Assembly (NCBI RefSeq): GCF_000330505.1
Contig: NW_004443623.1
Coordinates: 225,361-289,360 of the forward strand
From: Entamoeba invadens IP1
Lineage: Eukaryota; Evosea; Mastigamoebida; Endamoebidae
Length of the DNA: 64,000 nt
Direction of reading: 5' to 3'
Positions 55,756 through 64,000 of this stretch are shown piece after piece. The notes under the pieces were generated by a model. It saw nothing but the letters and a program-made list of their open reading frames with translations. It searched no databases and was not told the DNA's origin. The first letter of the stretch is position 1. The number at the start of each line of letters is the position of its first letter. The position numbers and the translations under genes are program-made.

Positions 55756-56712
55756 TCATTCGCTTCGATGAACTAATGTGTTTGATGGGAAAGAATCTTT
55801 ACCAATATATTTGACACTTGATGGTATTGTAACACTGCTTAAACTACTGCATCTATAAAAACATCTATAACCAATTGATGTCACACTTGATGGTATTGTA
55901 ACACTACTCAAACTATTGCATCCACTGAAACACCAATCATTAATTAATCTCACACTTGATGGTATTGTAATAACAATCAAACTACTGCATTCATAAAAAC
56001 AATAATTACCAATTGATCTTATACTTGATGGTATTGTAACACTTGTCAAACTACTGCATTTACAGAAACAACTACCACCAATTGATCTCACACTTGATGG
56101 TATTGTAATACTCCTCAGACTACTGCATCCACTGAAACAACAATAACCAATTGATGTGACACTTGATGGTATTGTAACACTACCCAAACTACCGCAATAA
56201 CTGAAACAACCATCACCGATTGATCTCACACTCGATTGTATGTTAATACCAATCAAACTACTACATTCAAAAAAACATTGATTACCAATAGATGTCACAC
56301 TTAATGGTATGTTGTTACCAAATTTCTTTCTATCATTTTGAGTGTAAGTGACATTTTTAAACTCAATGTTTCGATTTTTGTTTCTGTTAACAATTTCAAA
56401 GTTAACACTGAACCACACGATGATTCGATAGAACTTATTCTTTAAAACATTTTTATTTTCACAATTTACTTTTTCTCTTCTGTTGATCATAAATTCATTG
56501 CCAAAGTTCTCATCCTTTTTATTCCACAAGTGAAGTGTCTCGATGTTTGGAAAGTATCCAAGTGTTTTGGAATTTAACGGAATCGGGTTGAAGTGGAACT
56601 TCTCCATATTACCACCAAACTTCTTGCACACCAACTCCAAGTTAATAAAGTCTCCAAAGTCGTCGAAGTACTTCGAGACTATCATGATGTGATAACCAGA
56701 AAGTGCACGCAT
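55756..56712 (-). CDS. BspA-like leucine-rich repeat protein
   Basis: This 318-residue protein has the family N-terminus (MRALSGYHIMIVSKYFDD) and a ~130-residue head with PIPLNSKTLGYFPNIETLHL. Seven complete and one partial LRR_5 repeats of 23 residues (69 bases) follow, of the form SVTSIGYCCFSGCSSLRSIT-IPS, ending at KYIGKDSF. The repeats are very similar at DNA level too, suggesting recent tandem duplication. There is no signal peptide or membrane segment. Members of this family in Entamoeba are reported at the plasma membrane despite lacking one. A TATA-like ATATTTAAAGA lies about 25 bases upstream on the minus strand. Intact, unlike its relative at 43.8-45.1 kb. Confidence 0.88.
   Translation of the reverse strand: MRALSGYHIMIVSKYFDDFGDFINLELVCKKFGGNMEKFHFNPIPLNSKTLGYFPNIETLHLWNKKDENFGNEFMINRREKVNCENKNVLKNKFYRIIVWFSVNFEIVNRNKNRNIEFKNVTYTQNDRKKFGNNIPLSVTSIGNQCFFECSSLIGINIQSSVRSIGDGCFSYCGSLGSVTIPSSVTSIGYCCFSGCSSLRSITIPSSVRSIGGSCFCKCSSLTSVTIPSSIRSIGNYCFYECSSLIVITIPSSVRLINDWCFSGCNSLSSVTIPSSVTSIGYRCFYRCSSLSSVTIPSSVKYIGKDSFPSNTLVHRSE
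55790..56310 (-). repeat. 69 bp tandem repeat array within the LRR gene
   Basis: About seven and a half units, each encoding one 23-residue LRR. CACACTTGATGGTATTGTAA recurs on the plus strand in most units. The array is coding, not a CRISPR or satellite. Confidence 0.8.
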
Positions 56713-56733
56713 TTTGATATAACAGTTTTTCGG

Positions 56734-56745
56734 TCTTTAAATATT
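56734..56745 (-). promoter_or_regulatory. TATA-like box of the LRR gene
   Basis: On the minus strand AATATTTAAAGA, close to the Entamoeba GTATTTAAAG consensus, lies about 22-33 bases before the ATG at 56712. Confidence 0.45.
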
Positions 56746-57478
56746 GAAAAATTTGTTTTTTTGTAAACAATTATAATAAATTAAAGACTAATAAATAATT
56801 CACTATTTAAAGCTATAAGACTTTATTGTGAAAAACTTTAACTCGCCAACAACCCAATACTACTCTTTTTAACAGTTTTTCAAAAAATTGTCCCAAAACT
56901 GTTTAAATAATTTTGATATATTATTAGGTGATTTTTTCGAAAAAATAAATAAAAACAAATAATATAAAAATATCATAATTGGATTATTTTTTATTTTTTA
57001 TACCAAAAAATCGTTTTGTGGATTTATTTTTTAAATAAAAATTTGAAAGCAAAACATAACAAAAATTACAACCAAAATAATAAAGAGTTGGTGGGAAAAG
57101 TCGGCTTTAGCAAATTATAGTAAAATATAATATTTATTGTTATAAATTCAAAAAACGTTTTATATTATTTTAAAAACATTAATTAAAAACAAAAAAAAAT
57201 AATTGAAAATATTTGAAAAATCAAACAATGGTTGATTTTTTTTATATTCCCGTTAATAAAATTGATTTTTGGATACATAAACGGTCAATTGCGACCCTTT
57301 GATGTTTGTTTTTAAAAATGAAAATGATGATTTAGTAAGAATAAAAGAAAGCAAATTTGAAAGTTATCAAATTAATCATTTGATTAATTATTTAATAAAT
57401 ACAACACAATTCAATAATAAAAAATTTTTATGTAGCATTTAGAAACAATTAACTTCTAACAAAAAAATAGCTTTAAAA

Positions 57479-57676
57479 TACAGATACCTGAAAAACCAAC
57501 CGGCACAGAAAAAACGACCAGTAAACTATAAAAATGGTTTCTAAAAACTATTTAATAGTTTTTTAATGCAAAATTTGAAAAAAAAACAGGACAAAAACCC
57601 AAAAACTGTAATATACTATTAATTTATGGTTTGCTGGTCGTTTTTTCTGTGCCGAACTATTTTTCGGGTATCTGTA
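57479..57676. mobile_element. 194 bp MITE with ~50 bp terminal repeats
   Basis: TA-flanked. The left arm reads CAGATACCTGAAAAACCAAC then CGGCACAGAAAAAACGACCA and GTAAACTATAAA. The right arm, on the minus strand, reads CAGATACCCGAAAAATAGTT then CGGCACAGAAAAAACGACCA and GCAAACCATAAA. The arms make up over half of the element, so it would fold into a long hairpin. Good inversion match suggests a fairly young insertion. Confidence 0.75.
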
Positions 57677-58246
57677 TATTAAAGAAATCCACAAAACGCA
57701 GTGAATGTTTAAAAAATCACACATTCAATCCATTAATCAATTTCTATGTGAAAGTGTCAATGTGTAAAATCAATTGAGATTGATTATGATAGTAGATTTT
57801 AGTTTTAAAATATTCAATTTCTGTATTTAATTTCAAAAAAGTGTCTCAATATCTAAATTAAATTTGTGTCCTGTTTGAAAGTTTTATAATTTTTAATAAT
57901 AATAAAAATACAAATAATAATTAATAAAAGTGGTTGTTTATAATAAAATATAGTTAATCTTATCGAGACAGACTATTTTCTGCCAACTCTGAGAAAAGTA
58001 TTCATATAATCTAAAGAAAATTATTAAAAAGCACACATAACTAATGTGAAAATTGATATTTATTGTTTGACAAAACAAATAAATTATAATAATCTTAATA
58101 AAAAAATAAAATTGGTTATGTTCAGAGAATGACGCTAATTGATAACAGTGGTTGTTATTTCCATTGAATAACATGCTTCTATTTCATAGTGAAAATGATA
58201 GAGTCGAAATAGTTGTAAAATATTATAACAATAAAACGAATCCATT

Positions 58247-58275
58247 ATGCATCGCTTTTGCAGACAGCGATGCAT
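58247..58275. other. perfect 10 bp hairpin
   Basis: ATGCATCGCT (58247-58256) and AGCGATGCAT (58266-58275) pair perfectly around a 9-base loop. It is isolated in AT-rich DNA within the 56.8-59.3 kb element. It could be a structured remnant of a transposon end or a small RNA. It is too short to assign. Confidence 0.35.
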
Positions 58276-59517
58276 CTGTAATTGATTATCAAGCAACCCG
58301 AATATAAAGAATAATTATAATAAAGTATACCTTGTTATTAACAATAAAAAAAAGCTAAATTACGCATAACGTAAAACACAACAAAAATTAAATATATATG
58401 CCAAATAAATCAATAAAATAGCATTGATAGACAAAGAAGTTTGGTTTTTTGTTGTTTGAAAAATTAAAAATATAGTTATGGTTTACCTTATTCATTTTAA
58501 ACACCACTTTCAATATATTATTAAAAATGTGCTATTATATACATCAAAATATCAAGAGTCAACAACAAACAATTGGTTAAACAGTCCATATATTTGACAA
58601 GAAGTTAGACAACAATATAAAAATATGTGGATTATATGCAATGAAGGGAAATTGTTATTAAATTAATAATAGATTTGACATTATAATCCGTTTTTAATGA
58701 TTGCTTGTTCGTTTTTAAATTCTTTTGATATAAACTTTTCAATAAATTAGTCATTTTATTGTAAATACCAAGAGATAATATATATTTTTTAGAGAGACAA
58801 AAATTGTCAAAAATCTTGCTACCTCGTACTGTCTGAAAAAATATATAGTGAATATAATTAATTTTTTGAAAAGTTTTTATTTTTTATAAAGACTATTATG
58901 TAAAAAAATATACGTTTACATTAATTATCATTGACGTGTTCATGTATCTTTTGCAATTTGTATTTAGTTTTCAACTCAGAACCAATAGTTTTTTTTGTTT
59001 AGTGTATACAAAACATATTTATTTGTTTTAAAAAATGTTATTGCATTTTACCAGTATTCTTATTTTGCCATTATTTACGTTTTTGTCATGAAATTTTATA
59101 TTTTTTTTCATTTTTTTCACAATTTATTTGTTTTTTAGTTCACGATTTGAACTCGTTATTCCATTATCATTTTACTATAATTGAACTACACTGTATAATA
59201 TAATTTTTTTCAAAAAAACAAAAACACTGCTCTTTTTAACAGTATTGGTTTGTTGGGGATTAGGTATGTCGGCGAGTTAACCTTAATAATAATTTATTAA
59301 TTTATAAATTAAATATAATACATTATTTAAAGATTTAAAAATCATTTACAAAACGTCACCAAAAATGATAATAATTGTATTTGTAAGTAAAAATATATCG
59401 TTAAAACTGTTATTCTTTATCAAGAATATTTAATTAAAATAATATTATTTAATAAATAAATAAAAAATTCAAATAAACAACAACATATTTGTATTATTAA
59501 CGAATAAAAATAGTCTT

Positions 59518-60409
59518 TTTGCTATTGATTGTTGAACTTGGTTTTGGTAAGACAACTGTTGTGGAATGTTTAAGGTAGTGAGTAATAAAATATTGTTTCT
59601 TTGAATTCGCATTGCAGAGTCATTGCACTTGATATGGGTGCACTGATTGCTGATGGCAGTACAAAGGACTGTTTGAGGAACGACTTTATGCTGTTTTGAA
59701 AAAATTGAAAGAGTCGAAAATTCAAATTATTCTGTTCATAGATGAAATCCACATTGTCTTGTATGCCAGTGCAACAGGAGAAAGCCACTATTGGCTGACA
59801 ATCGTAGACATTCTTTTGTTGCAGCTGCGTCGCTGTCAAAGAGATACATCAATGCTACACTCGCGCAAAAATGCAATCAATTTGATGGCGTCAGCAACAC
59901 TCTTAACACAGAAGAACTCGCAACCAGAGGAAATCAAAAACTTGGAAAGTAAAGACACGCAATTGACACAAGAGAAGATGGCAGAGAGAGCTGAACAAGA
60001 CAACAAGAGATCTTGAGGTAGCGCAGAATTGAAAAACCAAACATAAGAGACATCAACATTGTTACTAATGACCCACAGTTATTAGAAAATGTAGATCAAA
60101 CGGGCAGGCATCTTAGTGAGCAGAATGACACAGAGCGAGAAGACAAGACTCCTGAAACTTGGGGACGAGCTATACAATAGAGTTGTTGGAAATATTCTGA
60201 AAGGCAGAAGTTGTCTTTGCTCAGACAAACAATCAATTGGGTCATGTTCCTTGGGCCAAGTGGTGTTGAAGCTTGCAAATGAACTTGCAGATAAGCTGTT
60301 TTACGACGAGAACAACGACGTCAGAATCAACACAAGTGAATACATGGAGTTGCACGGCGTCTCAAGTCAGATTAAAAAATTAATCATAAAGAAATTATTT
60401 CTCAATTGA
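59518..60409 (+). pseudogene. HSP101/ClpB chaperone pseudogene fragment
   Basis: Plus-strand pieces follow the order of a ClpB/HSP101 AAA+ disaggregase. A degraded first Walker A (ELGFGKTTVVECL) comes first. After two frame changes it continues VIALDMGALIADGSTKD, then at 59696 KKLKESKIQIILFIDEIH, which is the first Walker B, ending in ATGES. A charged coiled-coil piece follows (about 59940-60000), then from about 60110 SRMTQSEKTRLLKLGDELYN and RVVGN, and finally RINTSEYMELHGVSSQIKKL. The second Walker A reads FLGPSGV only in a different frame. Many frame changes and the lost linker show it is dead. HSP101 genes are multi-copy in Entamoeba. Confidence 0.78.
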
Positions 60410-60539
60410 AAAAAATTAATAAAATTATTTAAGAAAAATAGATTTTTTTCCTATTTACTCTAAAATAAATAAATGGTAAACAAAGAACGATTTTGTCTAT
60501 GATTGAACTTTTTTGCAAAAATATTTTGTAAATTTAAAA

Positions 60540-60620
60540 ATATAAGACTAAGAAGATATCGTTTGAAAAGACAACATTGTTTGATTGACTCTAAATAACA
60601 ACGTTGTATCAAGTACTCTA
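60540..60620 (+). repeat. solo right end of the 6.2-8.7 kb transposon family
   Basis: AAATAACAACGTTGTATCAA then GTACTCTA matches the right end at 8633-8660 (AAATAACAACGTTGTATCAG then GTACTCTA). The upstream 50 bases are also related (AAGAAGAT, then CAACATTGTTTGA). No matching left end was found nearby, so this is a truncated copy. It lies just past the HSP101 remnant. Confidence 0.5.
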
Positions 60621-60720
60621 TCTTTAATATTGTTTACTGACTGACTCTAATTTATTAATTAGATTGATTTGAATGAAAATCAATTTGGTGAATAAAAAAT
60701 ACAATAAATAACACAGAGGT

Positions 60721-61426
60721 TCATTCTGGGACTGACGGAAAAGCACCAGGACGGTATGGTACAAAGTAGCCACACAACTTGGCGTAATAGGAACACGTCT
60801 CGTTTACGTTTCTTGGGAAAAATGGTGTCTGAACATGCCGCGAGATCTCGGACTTTTCTAACTTTTCGAGGTTAAAATTAGTCATAAAAGATGACGGCTT
60901 GAATTCTTGCGATTCTGTCAGGTTTGGTTTTAGAGAAAGTGCTTTGAGTGCTATACCATCCAATCCTGGCGTGAATTGGGTGTACAAACACTGAATAGGT
61001 GTTTTGAGTGTGTCAAGGTTTATGTGGAGCTTACCTTGAACTGATAAATTTAACCACAGATCACCTTGATTGGTTGTTTGAGTGCCAACGATGCGTGCCC
61101 GAGAAAGTCGTCGGTTTTGAATCTATCCCAGTCGTAGATCTCGAAGAGGATAGACGGTAGATTGTGTGGATCGATCATGAACCGGAGTTCTTCATGCCAT
61201 TTGGGGTCTAATATTTTTTTTGAATTTTGGTTTGGTGGATTTCCTTGTTGATTGTCACCTTTGTATAAGGATCACTCTTCTTTGAAAAGCAGTCTGCTGC
61301 GGTAAATTTTGCGCCTCGATTATCGTAAGGCGAAGTAACATCGACTTTTTTGTTGTTTATATCAATGAAAAAATCAGCGAGAATTGCTATGTTTTTGGGA
61401 AGTGAACCTGTTATTTTGCTCGACAT
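60721..61426 (-). pseudogene. C2-domain protein gene, frameshifted
   Basis: Reading the minus strand from ATG 61426: a short N-terminal part, then RGAKFTAADCFSKKSDPYTK, the start of a C2 calcium-binding domain. At an eight-base homopolymer (61214-61221) the frame must shift to continue as KILDPKWHEELRF, then LFEIYDWDRFKTDDFLGHAS, the C2 loop with its acidic calcium ligands. A second shift near 61065-61095 leads into GDLWLNLSVQGKLHINL and the last open frame, which ends PYRPGAFPSVPE at 60721. All key C2 residues are intact across the three frames, so the breaks are recent or are sequencing errors. C2 domains usually bind membranes in response to calcium. Confidence 0.65.
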
Positions 61427-62059
61427 TCGCTAAAAGTGATTTTATTTATTTAGGAACAAAGACGATTTGAAAGAGGCTTATAGCAACTATATTTTTTAAA
61501 TAAACAAACCATATTTTTATTCACGTAAATTAAAAAACATTTGAATATAAAAAACTAAAAAATAATTAAAAAATAACTATAAACAAAATTATTTAATGTG
61601 TAAGGTTATATGAATCGTTTTTTAAGTTATGTGAAAGCAAATTTGATCAATCTGAAACAATTTGTTGAAGCGCAATATTGTGTGTACATTTACAATAAAC
61701 TTATATTTATTTACACAATAAATCATTTCTTGTCTTTTGCACTTCCTATGAAAATGATATTAATACTGTTTTCGGATAAAAACACTTTATATTTATAATT
61801 TGTTTTGTGTTTTCACATAGTTTCATCCACAATAATCAATGTACAAACTCTATTACATCTACATTTATATGTATATAAATGTAATAATATTTTTTTAGTT
61901 TATTATTTTTTAATTTACATTTTAATAATGAACTTTTAGTATGCTTATTATTCATTATAAATACTTTATAGATAGATTGCATTCCATTTGAATTTTTTAA
62001 AAGCAACAACTCCAAATTGACTCAAAAAGCAAAATAACTTTTTTTTGGAAAGAAAAAGA
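61427..62059. other. AT-rich intergenic between divergent genes
   Basis: Probably holds the promoters of the C2 gene (minus) and of the helical protein gene (plus). The open frame at 61610-61798 has no family resemblance. Confidence 0.4.
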
Positions 62060-64000
62060 ATGGAGAATCCACTCAATGCGTTTTCGTCAGAATCACCAGT
62101 AAAAACAGCATGACAATGTAATTTTCTCTGTTACATTGTCAAAGAGAAAGAGGACGTCGAAAAAAAGATGAAAGGGTATCTCTCGCGATATGAGAAAATC
62201 ATGAACGTCGTCGACACTAACCCGATCTTCCCGGTCACAATGCAAGAGTACTCGGACATCATCAACGCTGTTATTGAACTTGAAGCAAGTTATTCTGCCA
62301 TTGCCAGGAAAGTGATGGATAAAAGCGCTTTGGTATCTTCTGAGGAACAAAAAGTCTCAGAAGAGAACACAAAGACCTTGAGACGTTTTAAAAAGAATTA
62401 CAATCAAATCTTGTCTTCGACATACGCCTCGAATGGTCCAACGAAACTGCGCGAGCTACGAGATTTTAATTTAAATTTGACTGCGATCAAACAAGAGAAA
62501 GTGAAGGATTGTTACTGCGGTGTGTTCCACTATTTTGAAGTGCTTGTTCCACAGATAGTTTCGATCCTTTCAAAAATTGACAAAATAGCGGAGAAAACGG
62601 GGAGTAACAAACAACGACTTGAGAGCGCGGAGGAGTGGTACAACAACGAACGCGTCTATTTAACAATCGTTTTTCTGTTAAATGAGAAGATGAAAACAAT
62701 TGACATGTTAACAAAGGTACCGACGCGTGAGGGGGGATTATTTGCGAGTACATTAAAATCATTTGCGATACTTTAGTGTCTCGTGGCGAGCTTGAAAACG
62801 TGTACAATCACTCTGTTAACATGCGGACTGCGCTTCGGATATCATACGAAGAGCAATTGAGTTACAAGAGTTCCGTCCTTAAGCGGCGGACCGTCCGAAA
62901 GAGTTTAATGCTCAACGAGAAAACGCGGCGGATGACTGTGGCCATTCAAAATGAAGGGAGAGAGTTAGTGTTTGGGTGTGTAGAAGGTGAAAATGAAATC
63001 ATATCAAAGATGTTGGATGAGCTTGGGAAGAGTGTTAAAAACTCGAATGTGATATTTAAAGGGATAGTGGAGCAGTGGAAGAAGTGTGTAGAGCTTGAAG
63101 ATGAGAAGAAGCAGTGGGTTGTTAAAGCGAAAAGCATTTGGGAGAATATACAAAGGAACAAAGAGGGGAAGTGGAGCGAATTGAAAGAAGTATTAAAGAA
63201 GGAAGTTGATGAGGAGATTTGTTATACCGATGACATAACGATTATCGATGATACAAAAGACAACGAACAACCAAATGACACAAAAGAAGGTGAGAAGGAC
63301 GATTTGAAGGAAAAAGAAAAAGTCAAAAGCATTGAAAAGCGGGCTGGCATTCAAACGGAAAAGAAACAGAAGAGCTCCAAAGAGAAGAAACGGAAAAGTT
63401 TGAAAATCGAACAGACTTCGAAGTCACACAAGTGTTCGACATCATTAAAAAAAAGAAGAAGACATTCAAAAATCGCGTTCAAAGACACCTCCGTTGGCTT
63501 CTTCTCACCCAAATCCTTCGACTATCGATGACACAGAAAATTCAAAGAGAAATTCAAATGGAAATTCAACAACTTCTTCATCGTCTTTAATGAAAGTACA
63601 AACTGAACAACTCAATTCCAGTGATAAAGTGTCACATATAAAGCAAATGAGTGTAGAGGAGAGTCAAGTGAGTAACCCAAGCAATCAACCAACAGAACTG
63701 TCAACAGGGAAACTGTCACACAACTCTAAGTCTTCCGATACCGACAAATTAATTGAAAAGAATCACAAAAAGACGATGTCACGATCACAGATGGGACTTC
63801 CTCTACCAAACAAAAACTTCCTTCAAAACTTCAATGTCACTCCGGACCCTTCACAAAAGGATCAACAGAAGAGAAGATGTGGGTTCTCTACAAAACGCCT
63901 ACAAAGAAATTGGAGGAGTTTGATATACACAAGACAATACTTCCATACACGTTAACATCAAACACAAAACATAAGAAAAAAGACTCAGCGTCGTCTGAAA
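62060..64000 (+). pseudogene. long helical (possibly BAR-like) protein with basic low-complexity tail, frameshifted, runs off the window
   Basis: From ATG 62060 the frame reads MENPLNAFSSESPVKTA, meets an in-frame TGA at 62111-62113, and continues in the same frame through DVEKKMKGYLSRYEKIMNVV and a long helical domain to about 62730. At GGGGGG (62731-62736) the sense moves to another frame (IICEYIKIICDTLVSRGELE) and continues to about 63446. At AAAAAAAA (63447-63454) it shifts again into a serine-rich stretch (RSKTPPLASSHPNPSTIDD). Before the window ends the sense is in a third segment (EEKMWVLYKTPTKKLEEFD). The helical part suggests a BAR or coiled-coil protein; the lysine- and serine-rich tail suggests a disordered region. 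No signature motif fixes the family. Frameshifts at homopolymers may be sequencing errors rather than real mutations, so a working gene is possible. Confidence 0.5.

Larger units (their letters stand above)
56839..59279. mobile_element. TIR element (2.4 kb) with TA ends, no transposase seen
   Basis: The left end reads TAACTCGCCAACAACCCAAT then ACTACTCTTTTTAACAGT. The right end, on the minus strand, reads TAACTCGCCGACATACCTAA, then CCAACAAACCAATACTG and TTAAAAAGAG. The match is imperfect but lies in the same order. The inside is AT-rich with no open frame of note, so it is non-autonomous or fully decayed. A complete 194 bp MITE is nested at 57481-57674. Confidence 0.5.

Noticed and set aside
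55790..56310. Regular ~69 bp repeats as CRISPR or satellite
   Set aside because: They are in-frame leucine-rich repeat units of an intact gene.

Overview
The window is strongly AT-rich eukaryotic DNA and looks like an Entamoeba genome. The lineage of the reptile parasite E. invadens fits best, because of its many DNA transposons; this species call is inference. The evidence is the mix of families: BspA-like leucine-rich repeat proteins with the amoebal N-terminus, CXXC-rich furin-repeat surface proteins, TLDc proteins, a divergent HSP70, an alkyl sulfatase, and Tc1/mariner and Mutator elements. Start sites sit close to TATA-like boxes with very short leaders, as in Entamoeba. I saw no tRNA, rRNA or CRISPR array, and no LINE coding region.

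Layout. 0-21 kb is a graveyard: an unrecognised gene remnant (0.5-1.4 kb), a non-autonomous inverted-repeat element (1.9-3.0), a frameshifted helical-protein pseudogene (3.4-4.5), a decayed DDE_1/pogo-like transposon (6.2-8.7), an inverted-repeat element (10.4-11.9), a decayed Ulp1/SENP-type protease (12.9-13.4), an intact mariner element inserted beside it (13.4-15.1), an HSP70 scrap (15.6), a decayed mariner with an in-frame N-terminal extension (18.5-20.8) and a Ras GTPase pseudogene (20.8-21.3).

22-45 kb is the live part. It holds three cysteine-rich surface proteins (22.0-24.0, 28.5-31.6, 41.7-43.3), an alkyl sulfatase (33.7-35.6), two TLDc proteins (35.8-36.8, 39.5-40.8) around an HSP70-like protein with altered nucleotide-binding residues (37.6-39.3), and a BspA-like LRR gene broken by one nonsense codon (43.8-45.1). 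MITE-like elements fill several gaps between these genes.

45-64 kb is again mobile-element territory. It has a fold-back element (45.2-45.7), an apparently intact MULE with ~212 bp terminal repeats and a 9 bp target duplication (48.8-51.8), a second copy of an ~880 bp mariner-type MITE (53.5-54.4), another inverted-repeat element (54.7-55.4), an intact LRR gene (55.8-56.7), a 2.4 kb inverted-repeat element with a 194 bp MITE nested in it (56.8-59.3), an HSP101/ClpB pseudogene (59.5-60.4), and two genes (a C2-domain protein and a long helical protein running off the window) that are readable only across several frameshifts, three of them at homopolymers.

The surface proteins, TLDc proteins and HSP70 share no obvious pathway. 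The window reads as expanded gene families embedded in waves of DNA-transposon insertion. Several non-autonomous elements share the same terminal repeat start as the intact mariner, so that transposase may mobilise them.
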